From: an uncultured Eggerthellaceae bacterium
GTDB lineage: Bacteria; Actinomycetota; Coriobacteriia; Coriobacteriales; Eggerthellaceae
NCBI GenBank assembly: GCA_949840905.1
Contig: CATKXW010000003.1
Span: 1 to 64,000, forward strand
Direction of reading: 5' to 3'
Length of the DNA: 64,000 nt
This document shows positions 35,489 through 44,064 of the stretch, piece after piece. The position numbers and the translations under genes are program-made. The notes beneath the pieces were generated by a model. That model was given only the letters and a program-made list of their open reading frames with translations. It had not been told where the DNA came from and did no database searches. Each line of letters begins with the position of its first letter. The first letter of the stretch is position 1.

Positions 35489-36295
35489 GTGGAAGATGAC
35501 TTCAAGAGCCGATCGCGACGCGTACTGGGAGATGCGGGGCTGGCGAAGCTCGAAGCGGCGACAGTAGCTGTGTTCGGGCTCGGTGGCGTCGGCTCGAGCT
35601 GTGCGGAAGCACTGGCGCGAGGCGGCATCGGCACGCTGATCCTGATCGACCGCGATCGAGTGACACCCAGCAACATCAACCGACAGGCCCTCGCCTTTCG
35701 AAGCACCATCGGGCGCGAAAAGGCCGAAGTGATGGCCGCCATGATCTGCGACATCGACCCCGACATCCGCACCTTCGTCAGCACGGCGTTCGTGCGCGAG
35801 AGCGCCTTCACGGAAACAGCTGGCTACACCCCGCTCGACCTCGACGTGCCCGAGCGCTCAGTGAGCGCCGTCCTCGAGTCCTTCCCGCGCCCCGAATTCA
35901 TCGTGGATGCCGTAGACACCATCACCACCAAGCTCGCCTTAGCTCGTTACGCTCAGGATGCGGGCATCCCCATTGTGGCCTCCATGGGCGGTGCGAACAA
36001 GACCGACCCCACCGCGCTGCGATTCGCCGACCTCTACGATACCGTGAACTGTCCGCTATGCCGCTCTATGCGCAAGACCGCCCGCAACCGCGGCATCGAG
36101 CGCCTGCCCGTTCTATACTCCTGTGAAGCGCCCGTGAAAGTGGCCGCCGAGGCTGGTGCGCAGCGTCGTGAGCGCACGGAGTTGGGCACCATGTCCTACT
36201 ACCCGCCCATTATGGGCCAGATGCTCGCTTCCTACGTCATCCGCGAACTGTTGGAACCTGGCTCGGTGACCCTGCAGGGACAGACCACATCGTGA
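35489..36295 (+). CDS. tcdA: tRNA threonylcarbamoyladenosine dehydratase (TcdA/CsdL-type E1-like protein)
   Basis: This 268-residue ThiF-family enzyme cyclises t6A of tRNA with ATP. The nucleotide-binding motif is VAVFGLGGVGSSCAEALARG, followed by LILIDRDRVTPSNINRQ. The family Cys and the C-terminal VKVAAEAG and MSYYPPIMGQMLA segments are present. The GTG start (MEDDFKSRSRR) follows GAAGGGAAG. It stands alone between the L7/L12 terminator and the surface protein gene. Confidence 0.87.
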   Translation: MEDDFKSRSRRVLGDAGLAKLEAATVAVFGLGGVGSSCAEALARGGIGTLILIDRDRVTPSNINRQALAFRSTIGREKAEVMAAMICDIDPDIRTFVSTAFVRESAFTETAGYTPLDLDVPERSVSAVLESFPRPEFIVDAVDTITTKLALARYAQDAGIPIVASMGGANKTDPTALRFADLYDTVNCPLCRSMRKTARNRGIERLPVLYSCEAPVKVAAEAGAQRRERTELGTMSYYPPIMGQMLASYVIRELLEPGSVTLQGQTTS

Positions 36296-36411
36296 CCACC
36301 CTCGACCGCCGACGCACAACAACGTCAAAGACCCAGAAGAGAACTCCCCTTCATAGATGATCGAACAGCGAACAGGAGCGCGACGAGGCTCCGCCCTCAT
36401 GAGAGCAGAGC

Positions 36412-36479
36412 CTCCCTCCTACCGGATGGCTCCCCTTCGCCTCTTCTCCCTCCTACCGGATGGCTCCCCTTCGCCTCTT
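36412..36479. repeat. Two tandem 34-bp repeats at the 3' end of the second surface protein
   Basis: The unit (containing CTACCGGATGGCTCCCCTTC) occurs at 36412-36445 and 36446-36479, apparently identical, followed by a partial third copy (CTCCCTACC). It lies just past the stop codon, between tcdA and the surface protein gene; function unknown. Confidence 0.85.
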
Positions 36480-36483
36480 CTCC

Positions 36484-39400
36484 CTACCAGACGACCCCTT
36501 CCCCGTCATAGCCTTTAAGCCTAGAAGGGTCAGATGCCACATCACCATATCCATCGAGAAGGGCCACGGTGTAGAACAGCTTGGCGATGTCCCCTGATCT
36601 GTTGGTGGCGACATCGGATGCTCTGAGAGAGGAAAGCCCCATCCCGAGATAGAAGGTCTTCTTGGAAGGCGATGCGCTCGCAGCGTCGAGGACGAGGCCT
36701 GCAAGATGGCTCTCGTCTGAAGAGAGGGTGGTCTTGCCTCCTAGGGGCAGGGCATGGCCTGGGGCCTTCTCGTCCGAAAGGGTGATGGTGACATCTCCCA
36801 TCTTGGGACCGAACACCTCTTGAGCAAGAGCAGCGCGATCGGCATGTCCTGGATCTGCTGTGTCCTCGGCCACTTCCACGATCCCTATGGGCGCTGTGGT
36901 ATAGGAGGTGAAGGCGAGCTCGGCATAGACATCGGTCGCATCTCCCGTATAGGAGGTCTCGTTTGCTCTGAAGCGCACCGTATCCGTCGCTGCATCTATG
37001 AGGATGCCAAGGCTCGCTCTTGTTGGGACGTCGATCGCTATCCGGACTGTCCACACAGCCTCTATCGAGGCGACATCATAGACGTCCTCGCCACTTCCCA
37101 GGTTCAATACCTGATAGCTCTCCCCAGGGATGAGCCTTGTGGTGGGCACGGTGTATGCTCCTGCGTCGTCTCGTCCGAAGACGCTCGCCTCCTCATCGCT
37201 TCCCTCTCTGTGGGCCACGAAGTGGGAGAAGACGTATCCAGGTTTCTTGAGGTTCGCATCATTGTCGGGCAGGGTCAGGATGGGGTCATCGTAGGTGAGA
37301 CCTTCGAAGGCTCCCTCATGCCAACCGCTCTGGCTGCCTCCTGTGAGGTCCACCTCTATCGTGTAGGGGTCCGCTTCGAAGTCAGCGACGATGGTGATGT
37401 TCTTCGATACATCAGGTATCGAGGTCACAGGGGATCCTTCGTACAGCCAGCCTTTCCAGGTGTAGCCTCTCTTGACCATGGAAGGGAGCTTCCTCTCCTC
37501 AGCTGTGGATGCTTCGTTGAAGCTCGAAGGCAGGATCGAGCCATCGGATGCGGACCAACCAACGAGAGCATCGCCGTTTCTGTCCTCATAGCTCACGGCA
37601 TAGCCGTTGGTCGTCCAGGTGGCGGTATAGGTAGCTACCGAGAAGGTCTCGCTGCTCGCGTTCCATGAGGCTGTGGTGCCAGGAGAGAACGAGCTCACCG
37701 ACGGCTCCCAGCCTCTGAAGGTGGAACCGAGGAGGGTGGGCAGAAGGCCCTCTTCTGTCATCGAGAAGGAGGGCGTCTCGATGTCGTAGGCGAGCTCTAT
37801 CTCAGTAGCGCTCCTGAAGCTCGCCTTGGGACGGCCTGCCACGGCGTTGTAGGCATCCACCTGCTCGGATGTGAACTTAGCGCCTGTGTGGGCGGTATCG
37901 CTCGGACCATGAGCCTTGAGCGATATCTTTCCTTCCACCTTGTCCCATCTCGCGAAGTAGATGGCAGCCCTCGCCTCTACGGTCGCGATGTCGTATCCGG
38001 CTCCCACTCTCTGCCCCGCTCCCTCTTTGGTCGTCCACCAACCAGCGAAGGCGTAGCCTTTGCGAGTGGGGTCCGCAGGCAGCTTGATGGAGGTCCCATA
38101 GGTCTGGGATGTCACATCCGCTCCTGCGCTGACGGTGCCGCCGTTCGCGTTCCAGGTGATGGCGTAGGAGTTGGGGACCCACCTTGCGTAGAGGGTCGTG
38201 TTCGAGGTCTTGTTCCAAGTTCGAGCAGAAGCGCCGGAGGCTGAGTAGTAGCAGGTTCCCCCAACAGATGCGCTCGTGTCGTACCAGCCTTGGAAGGTGT
38301 ATCCGAGCCTATCCGGTGGAACCGTCGATATGGCTGGCATGTTCGCATCGTATGTAGCAGTGACGCTTCCGGCCTGTCCCCCCGTCCCTCCGTTGGGATC
38401 GAAGGAGACGGTGTAGGTGTTGGGGATCCATTTGGCGGTAGCGGTGAGGTTTCCGTAGGTGCCCTTCTTGACGGTCACGTTCGTGGTGCCGTTGCCCTCT
38501 ATCCCAGAACCTGACGCTCCGCTCACGTCCCAACCGGCGAAAACATAGCCTGTGCGCGCAGGTTGAGCAAGAGCGAAGTTAGCAGTTTCGGGCGTATAAG
38601 AGGTAAGCTGCCCCGAGATGAAACCACCATTTAAGGTGTAGCTGATGCTATAAATGTTCGGTATCCACTTTGCATAGAGCGTTATGTCACCAGGGTGCCA
38701 ACAAATTCCGACAACACTCTGACCAGCTTTGGTAAACCAAAGATCACCAGTACCATTCGTACCAGTGTAATAGCCTTCAAAAGTATAGCCATTCCGCGAG
38801 GGAGGAGTAATGCTAGACAGGTAGCTAGCCACGGTGAACCGGAGCGATTCGGAGCCAGCAGAGCTTGCACCTTGATTATCTAGAGTGATGGTATATGTAT
38901 TCGGTATCCAAATAGCGTTGAATGTATAATTCTCTCTCCCGTCAAATTGGTCGTTTCTTTCGCCCCACGACCCGAAAGTGAAGCCAGCTCGCTCGATACC
39001 GAGATAATGCACAGTACCACTGGAGTCGACAAAATGGACAGCAGCAGCATTCCCAAAGCCTACCCAGTAAGTGCAGTCCGAAGTTACATAGTTTGAATAC
39101 GTACCGATCAGCGCTCCGTTTACATGTTCGCTGATAACCCCTCCGTTCCCGATGATCTTAATAGTCAATGCGCTCGCAGCATAAGAAGTCGCAGAAGATG
39201 TGTCAGCATCACTAGATGTCAGCGCAAAATGAAATCCCTCCAAAGAATCTAAATCGTTTAGCAAGCTATCACGAATCAAGTCTCCCTCATAGAAATCGAT
39301 TTCCCTATCGTCGCTGCGGTCAAGAGCTTGTTTTCGCTCAATCGAGGGCTCCCAAACAAGTTTCGACATATCCTTTGTGTAGAGGCACCCGTCCTCTGAG

Positions 39401-40383
39401 TAGAAAGCTGCGCTGTCCGCATCAGCGACCACGGCGTCCACCGAGGGGCAATGCGAGAACACCTCGGGGTTTACCTCGGTCGCACTAGGAGCGATACGGA
39501 CAGCGCCCACTCGGCCCTCGGGAATGAGCCGTAAAGTGGCAAGATCAGCGCTATAAAGAGCGCCATCGAAAGAAGCGTATGTTGGGTTATCGTCGGAGAC
39601 GACGAGGTATTGCAAGGTATCGGAACCTGTAAAGGCTCCGTCTTCTATGGAGGAGATGGAAGCCGGGATGCCCAAAGCGAGGATGCCGACGCATCCTTCG
39701 AGCGGGTCAGCGACAGCATCGACCTCTCCACCATCATCGATATCGACCCTCTCTTCGACATCAGAGGGATGCTGCGCAGCTTCGCTCGCCTCGATGTCAG
39801 CTTCAGCGGGCAGCTCTTCATCGGAGAACAGCACCTTGCAGCCCATGTAGGCCGGATCAGCGCCCTCCTTGGTAAGGGATGCAAGAGCGCCCGCGGCTAT
39901 GCGGGTGACGCTATAGGCTTCGATGCCATCAGGGCTGACCGCATCAGGGATGGCGAGGATCTGCCTTCGGATGACATCTTCGGGCAGCTTTCTGTAGTCC
40001 ACAGCTACAAGAGCGACGGACTCTCCACCAGGCTCGATGGCATATGTCATGCCATCTTGTGCGAAGGATCCCACGACGACCGAGTCGCCCAAAGGCTCAC
40101 CACCTATGGACAGCTTGGCGTTCACCACAGAAACGGCATGGCTCCCCTCGACAGCATTGGCCAGAAGGTAGTTCCGCGTCGATTCGGTTCGAGCGACCGG
40201 CTCGAGCGCTATCTCTTGGCTGATGACATCCCCAGAAAACAAGAGTTCGTCGTTCCTTCTTTCACCAGGAGAGCCATCGCCTTCCTCTGCGAAAGCGACG
40301 ATAGGGATCAGGCCGAAGGTCAAGGCGAAGATGAGGAAGCTCCGCATGAGATTCTTTGTGCAAGAGACGACAGAGGCTCGCAT
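36484..40383 (-). CDS. Secreted surface protein with LRR-like N-terminus and InlB-type B-repeats
   Basis: The signal peptide of this 1299-residue protein ends near IVAFAEEGDG. Residues ~60-345 form an N-terminal domain closely related to that of the giant surface protein (DSVVVGSFAQDGMTYAIEPG, LIPEGRVGAVRIAPSA). At least four Listeria-Bacteroides B-repeats follow (for example FDPNGGTGG, TRKGYAFAGWWTTKE), each ending in a YAKW/YARW-like segment, then a C-terminal domain with repeats (TLPDNDANLKKPGYVFSHFV). No LPXTG or membrane anchor is visible. The middle part (about 38560-39420) is markedly AT-richer. It is a presumed adhesin. Confidence 0.85.
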   Translation of the reverse strand: MRASVVSCTKNLMRSFLIFALTFGLIPIVAFAEEGDGSPGERRNDELLFSGDVISQEIALEPVARTESTRNYLLANAVEGSHAVSVVNAKLSIGGEPLGDSVVVGSFAQDGMTYAIEPGGESVALVAVDYRKLPEDVIRRQILAIPDAVSPDGIEAYSVTRIAAGALASLTKEGADPAYMGCKVLFSDEELPAEADIEASEAAQHPSDVEERVDIDDGGEVDAVADPLEGCVGILALGIPASISSIEDGAFTGSDTLQYLVVSDDNPTYASFDGALYSADLATLRLIPEGRVGAVRIAPSATEVNPEVFSHCPSVDAVVADADSAAFYSEDGCLYTKDMSKLVWEPSIERKQALDRSDDREIDFYEGDLIRDSLLNDLDSLEGFHFALTSSDADTSSATSYAASALTIKIIGNGGVISEHVNGALIGTYSNYVTSDCTYWVGFGNAAAVHFVDSSGTVHYLGIERAGFTFGSWGERNDQFDGRENYTFNAIWIPNTYTITLDNQGASSAGSESLRFTVASYLSSITPPSRNGYTFEGYYTGTNGTGDLWFTKAGQSVVGICWHPGDITLYAKWIPNIYSISYTLNGGFISGQLTSYTPETANFALAQPARTGYVFAGWDVSGASGSGIEGNGTTNVTVKKGTYGNLTATAKWIPNTYTVSFDPNGGTGGQAGSVTATYDANMPAISTVPPDRLGYTFQGWYDTSASVGGTCYYSASGASARTWNKTSNTTLYARWVPNSYAITWNANGGTVSAGADVTSQTYGTSIKLPADPTRKGYAFAGWWTTKEGAGQRVGAGYDIATVEARAAIYFARWDKVEGKISLKAHGPSDTAHTGAKFTSEQVDAYNAVAGRPKASFRSATEIELAYDIETPSFSMTEEGLLPTLLGSTFRGWEPSVSSFSPGTTASWNASSETFSVATYTATWTTNGYAVSYEDRNGDALVGWSASDGSILPSSFNEASTAEERKLPSMVKRGYTWKGWLYEGSPVTSIPDVSKNITIVADFEADPYTIEVDLTGGSQSGWHEGAFEGLTYDDPILTLPDNDANLKKPGYVFSHFVAHREGSDEEASVFGRDDAGAYTVPTTRLIPGESYQVLNLGSGEDVYDVASIEAVWTVRIAIDVPTRASLGILIDAATDTVRFRANETSYTGDATDVYAELAFTSYTTAPIGIVEVAEDTADPGHADRAALAQEVFGPKMGDVTITLSDEKAPGHALPLGGKTTLSSDESHLAGLVLDAASASPSKKTFYLGMGLSSLRASDVATNRSGDIAKLFYTVALLDGYGDVASDPSRLKGYDGEGVVW

Positions 40384-40484
40384 GGCGATCCGTTCCTTCC
40401 GACAGTCGTGCGTACATCACGCTGTGGAGGGAGTCTCGCATCCCGCGTACTTGCAAGGCACCTGGGTCCCTGAAGCGCCCGAGG

Positions 40485-40573
40485 AGGACACCCACCACAG
40501 ACGCCAATCCGCGGAAGCGCACACAGTGACAGAAAATCTGCACATGAAAAGCACTCCGAAAGGCAGGTGCCCT
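40485..40573. promoter_or_regulatory. Upstream segment shared with the truncated surface gene at 58.9 kb
   Basis: AGGACACCCACCACAGACGC followed by CAA (40485-40507), and TGCCCT at 40568, have counterparts at 58891 (AGGACATCCACCACAGTCGC, then CAA) and 58975, with spacing 83 and 84 bp. Both lie about 90 bp upstream of a surface-protein start and are read on the minus strand. This may be a conserved promoter or regulator site. Confidence 0.45.
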
Positions 40574-41146
40574 CTTCACACGCTTTTCACGTCTACAGAT
40601 AGGTGCGATGACGATCGTCACGAATGTGACGACTGAGCTATTCACTTGTGTGCATTTCCTTATCAGACGCGACGTCATATAAGGATCCGCGAATTGGCTA
40701 GTCGGAATATAGCATGCGTTGAATCCGCTTTCAAATGAAACATGCAGCGCACTGCTCGACCCACCGATGGCTTCTATGAAATCCCAGCGTAAAGACTCTA
40801 TAGGTCATTATGGAGGCTCATCCACAAAACGCTATGAACCGTGAGGCACGACCCCGAATGATCGTTCATGAAGATATGCGCCCCCTAGAGGAGCGACGGC
40901 AAAAGAATGGATAGCGAGACCGATCCGATCCGTGCCCGCTGCTCGAACCGAGTCGCGCAGAAAGCATTTCTGTGCATTGGCCGAATATCGTCCTTGCGCC
41001 CTGCGCCGCGCTCGATCATGAGCTATTGCTCGGCGGCGAGATTCGGGCAGATCCGATCCCCAGAAGATGCTTCACGGCATCTTCCACGAAGAGCTGCTAG
41101 CTATGCTATTGGAACAGCCTTCAATACGACCCTTCCTCCTGAATAC
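40574..41146. other. Gene-poor stretch
   Basis: No supported gene is seen. A short + strand frame (40907-41173) has no family match and weak coding character. The region is AT-richer around 40640-40800. Confidence 0.4.
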
Positions 41147-41185
41147 GAAGGCCCCCTCCAGCAATATGGCTGAGAGAGGGCCTTC
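41147..41185. terminator. Terminator-like hairpin
   Basis: GAAGGCCC (41147-41154) pairs with GGGCCTTC (41178-41185), extended by CCTC/GAGA. No clear T run follows. It sits beside a larger inverted repeat. Confidence 0.45.
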
Positions 41186-41192
41186 ATCACAT

Positions 41193-41298
41193 AACCGACT
41201 CGTGGCTGTGCTACGGCTCCTTCCTGTGTGAGGATTGCTATGGAGGGGGACCACACAAGAGGGTGGAACGGCAGCCGTAGCACAAGCACGAACCGGTT
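41193..41298. repeat. 26-bp inverted repeat with nested hairpin
   Basis: The arms 41193-41218 and 41273-41298 match at 22 of 26 positions, with a 54-bp gap. Part of the gap (CCTTCCTGTGTG and CCACACAAGAGGG) can pair too, giving an extended hairpin. There is no gene inside. It could be a structured RNA, a relic mobile element or a composite terminator. Confidence 0.65.
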
Positions 41299-41378
41299 GG
41301 TCATCACCAGCGATGCATGAGCGTTTCTCGGGCGATGTCGGTCGCTTCCACAAGACGCCCCCTCGCGCCTTGCGCGAC

Positions 41379-41422
41379 CGAAGAGGTGTCCGTCCCCTCC
41401 TGTGGAACGGACACCCTCTTCG
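41379..41422 (-). terminator. Terminator after the lactate-permease-like gene
   Basis: CGAAGAGGTGTCCGT (41379-41393) and ACGGACACCCTCTTCG (41407-41422) form a stem with one bulge, 27 bp past the permease stop. Confidence 0.7.
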
Positions 41423-41448
41423 TCGTTAACCTGCGAACAAGAACGAGC

Positions 41449-43077
41449 CTACGCAGGAATGGTGATCGCGAAGATCTGCGACATGACGACCGAGATGGTC
41501 ACCAAGATGAGCGCGTAGGGCAGCACCTTGCGCAGAACCTGGGACTCGGCGCCCACCTTGTCAAGGGATGCAGCGGACTGCTGCAGCTTGACAGGGGTGA
41601 TGACCGAAGCCAGACCAGCTGCCACGCCACCAGAGGCGATGACGGCGAGCGGGTTGAGGCCGAGGTCTTGGGCCGAGATGAGGTTGTAGTTCGCGAACAG
41701 AGCGATGGTCGAGGTCTCCGAGCCCGTCACGAAGCCGGCGAGCAGGCCCAAGAAGCCGTTGGCCACCGGATACCACCAGCCGAAGGCGGCGGCAGCGGAG
41801 TGCGCCCACAGCGCGATGATGTTGGAGTCCTGGTTGGCAGGATCGAGGAACCAGCACTCCACCCCAGCAGCGTTGGTGCCGAAGGTGTAGCCGGAATACA
41901 TCATCACGTAAGCGATCATGAAGTACACGATGGAGCTGATGGTGGGCGGAGCCCAGCGCTTGTTCCACTTCTTCAGGATGGTGCCCCAGCTAGAGCCGTT
42001 GCGCGGCTTGAGCCAGATCGAAGAGATGAGGGTGGAGACCAGCACCCAGAAGTAAGCGTTCCAGATGACGCGCATGGGCTGACCAGCGTCGCCCGGCCAC
42101 AGGATGACGCGCATCTCCAGCGGACCGGAGTACAGCATGTCCTTCAGCGGACCGACGAAGTTCGTGATGACGCAGAAGAAGATCAGCAAAGCCCAGGGAA
42201 GCAGGCCCTTCCACAGCGGAAGCTCCTTCTCCAAAGCGATATCCTCTTCGGTGAGGCCCGAGCGATCGAAGAACTGCACCTTGCGGATCTTCATGTACAG
42301 CAGCATGACCACCAGCGAGCAAGCGCCGCACAGCACGCCCATCAGCACGATGGACTGCGGCACCAGGTGCGCGAACATGAAGGCGAAGCCGCCCATGCAC
42401 AGACCGGTGATCAGAGCAGCGAGCCAACCTTGCTTCAACAGCTTCGCGCCACCGGCCATGAACAGCATGGAAAGGCAGATGGCAGGCGTGATGACGGGCA
42501 GGTAGTTGGTGAAGTACTGAGCGACCACCTGCAGGGTGGGGGCCGTGCCGTCGATCATGGTGAAGCCGGCACCGGTGAGGATGTCGGTCAGCGTGACGAC
42601 CGTTGCGCCCAGCATGGCGAACGTGCACAGCGAGTCATAGCCGATGCAAGGCAGTGCCACGGCGATGACCGTGGAATAGCCCATGGCGAACATGATCGGC
42701 GGCAAGATGATGGCAGGCGTGGCGCCCACGCACACCAGCATCGAGCCCAAGATCACGTTGATGACCATGATCTGGCAGGGCTTGTCGCCATGGGAGAACG
42801 TCTTGATCCACACCACGACGCGCTGCAAAGCTCCGGTCTCTTGCATGAACGTGATCTGCAAGAGCGCGAAGAAGCCCATGCCGGTGATGGCCATGGAGGC
42901 CAAAAGACCCTTCAGCGATGCGAGAAGGCTGAACACAAAGTCGGTGTTGAAGAACGCGACGGCCACGATGATCGTCAGGATCCAACCGACGATACCGGTG
43001 ATGTCGCCACGCACCTTGAAGCCGACGATCATCACGATCATGACGATGATCGGGATGAAAGAGATTAAGAGATTCAT
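41449..43077 (-). CDS. L-lactate permease family transporter (LctP-type)
   Basis: This roughly 542-residue membrane protein has 12-13 helices of the lactate permease family (ITGMGFFALLQITFMQETGA, CVGATPAIILPPIMFAMGYS, FLGLLAGFVTGSETSTIALF, then SVITPVKLQQSAASLDKVG). Members import lactate or glycolate with H+, and relatives may take other hydroxy acids. Starts at 43077 (ATG) or 43080 (GTG) are both possible, with AGGAGG upstream. It is downstream of the molybdoenzyme group but separated by a terminator-like hairpin at 43336, so it may be an independent unit. The link to the enzyme's substrate is inference. Confidence 0.82.
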   Translation of the reverse strand: MNLLISFIPIIVMIVMIVGFKVRGDITGIVGWILTIIVAVAFFNTDFVFSLLASLKGLLASMAITGMGFFALLQITFMQETGALQRVVVWIKTFSHGDKPCQIMVINVILGSMLVCVGATPAIILPPIMFAMGYSTVIAVALPCIGYDSLCTFAMLGATVVTLTDILTGAGFTMIDGTAPTLQVVAQYFTNYLPVITPAICLSMLFMAGGAKLLKQGWLAALITGLCMGGFAFMFAHLVPQSIVLMGVLCGACSLVVMLLYMKIRKVQFFDRSGLTEEDIALEKELPLWKGLLPWALLIFFCVITNFVGPLKDMLYSGPLEMRVILWPGDAGQPMRVIWNAYFWVLVSTLISSIWLKPRNGSSWGTILKKWNKRWAPPTISSIVYFMIAYVMMYSGYTFGTNAAGVECWFLDPANQDSNIIALWAHSAAAAFGWWYPVANGFLGLLAGFVTGSETSTIALFANYNLISAQDLGLNPLAVIASGGVAAGLASVITPVKLQQSAASLDKVGAESQVLRKVLPYALILVTISVVMSQIFAITIPA

Positions 43078-43335
43078 CACCCATTCCCTCCTATTTAGAG
43101 TGAGGTAGATCCATTCGAAGATCCTTTGACCATTCGGAACTGAGCCTCCCAACAGCAGCGACGACGCGCATCCTGTTCCCCGAGACACTCAAGCCCGAAT
43201 GACCTCTCCCCAATCCGATCTGTCGGACCCAGTGGATACGACAGACCTCCCTCTCACGGAAGAGCGTATAGAATCCTGAATCTGTTAGGTTTCGAGGCCG
43301 CTGCCCCTCTCAGACGGATCGACCTCGATAGCAGT

Positions 43336-43377
43336 GAGGCTGGGGACCCACCGCGCATGCGATAAACCCCCAGCCTC
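43336..43377 (-). terminator. Terminator after the small zinc-ribbon gene
   Basis: GAGGCTGGGG (43336-43345) and CCCCAGCCTC (43368-43377) form a 10-bp perfect stem, 15 bp past the zinc-ribbon stop. The rest of 43078-43335 holds the permease promoter; nothing else seen. Confidence 0.75.
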
Positions 43378-43391
43378 CGGCAAGACAATGT

Positions 43392-43601
43392 CTATTTGAA
43401 CTTCCTGTCTTGGTTGCGGCGCTCGGACTCATCGATGGGCTTATAGGTAGCACCAGCGATGTCGTCGGTGATCACCTTGCTAGCGCCGCACTTCTTGCAG
43501 GTCTCAGCCTCTGCAGCGTTGAAGGTGTTGCACTCCGGGCACTTCCACAGGATGTTGCCGATTGGGGGCGGACGGAAACCGCCTTTCATCTGTTGAGACA
43601 T
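43392..43601 (-). CDS. Small zinc-ribbon protein (69 residues)
   Basis: MSQQMKGGFRPPPIGNILW leads into CPECNTFNAAEAETCKKCG, a single four-Cys zinc ribbon, and a charged tail. A GAGGAGAGA ribosome site precedes it. It closely resembles another small ribbon protein at 46664-46876 in the RPP leader and CxxC spacing. It follows the Fe-S partner gene by 31 bp. Role unknown; a metal or chaperone role for the molybdoenzyme is inference. Confidence 0.75.
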   Translation of the reverse strand: MSQQMKGGFRPPPIGNILWKCPECNTFNAAEAETCKKCGASKVITDDIAGATYKPIDESERRNQDRKFK

Positions 43602-43632
43602 TCTCTCCTCCTTAGGCTCGTATCAACACGAA

Positions 43633-44061
43633 CTAAGCTTCTTCGCGCTCGTCGAGCGTGAACAGAACCATCTTCGGCTTCTCGGCGGCCTTCTTAGCCA
43701 GCTCTTCGATGGGGCCATAGAACATGACACCAGCCTGGCAGTGATGCACGCACATGGGAAGTCGACCTTCCTTGGTACGGTCGGCGCAGCCGTCGCACAG
43801 ATCGGTGGGCATGGGGACGTAGGTCCACTCCCACTTGCCGTTGACGTCCTTGATCGGACCGTACTCAAGGGTCTTGATGCCCCACTGCTCGGCCGGCAAG
43901 CCCAGATGCATCTGGCAAGCCAGCTCGCAAGAGTGGCAGTTGGTGCAGAACTCGTAGTCGATCAGCAGGCCATGCTGAACGGGCTTTGCGTTGTAGTCTT
44001 TGAACTCGGCCCAATACTTCACAGCATCGAAGCCGCGGTTCATTTCCTCAGCTGTAGGCAT
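43633..44061 (-). CDS. Short 4Fe-4S electron-transfer subunit (DmsB-like)
   Basis: This 142-residue protein has two [4Fe-4S] motif sets, CTNCHSCELACQMHLG and, further on, CDGCADR with PMCVHHCQAG. DmsB-type subunits usually have four clusters in about 200 residues, so this is a reduced form, similar to the small partners of pyrogallol-hydroxytransferase/acetylene-hydratase-type enzymes. It is encoded 3 bp after the molybdoenzyme stop. It probably passes electrons to the catalytic subunit. Confidence 0.88.
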   Translation of the reverse strand: MPTAEEMNRGFDAVKYWAEFKDYNAKPVQHGLLIDYEFCTNCHSCELACQMHLGLPAEQWGIKTLEYGPIKDVNGKWEWTYVPMPTDLCDGCADRTKEGRLPMCVHHCQAGVMFYGPIEELAKKAAEKPKMVLFTLDEREEA

Positions 44062-44064
44062 ATC

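Noticed and set aside
40907-41173. A small + strand protein gene in the 40.4-41.4 kb gap
   Set aside because: No ribosome site, no family features and an Arg/Ser-rich composition typical of chance frames; it also runs into a hairpin.
41317-43068. A 583-codon + strand frame over the permease gene
   Set aside because: It is Asp/His/Arg-rich antisense noise; the minus strand has a clear multi-helix permease.
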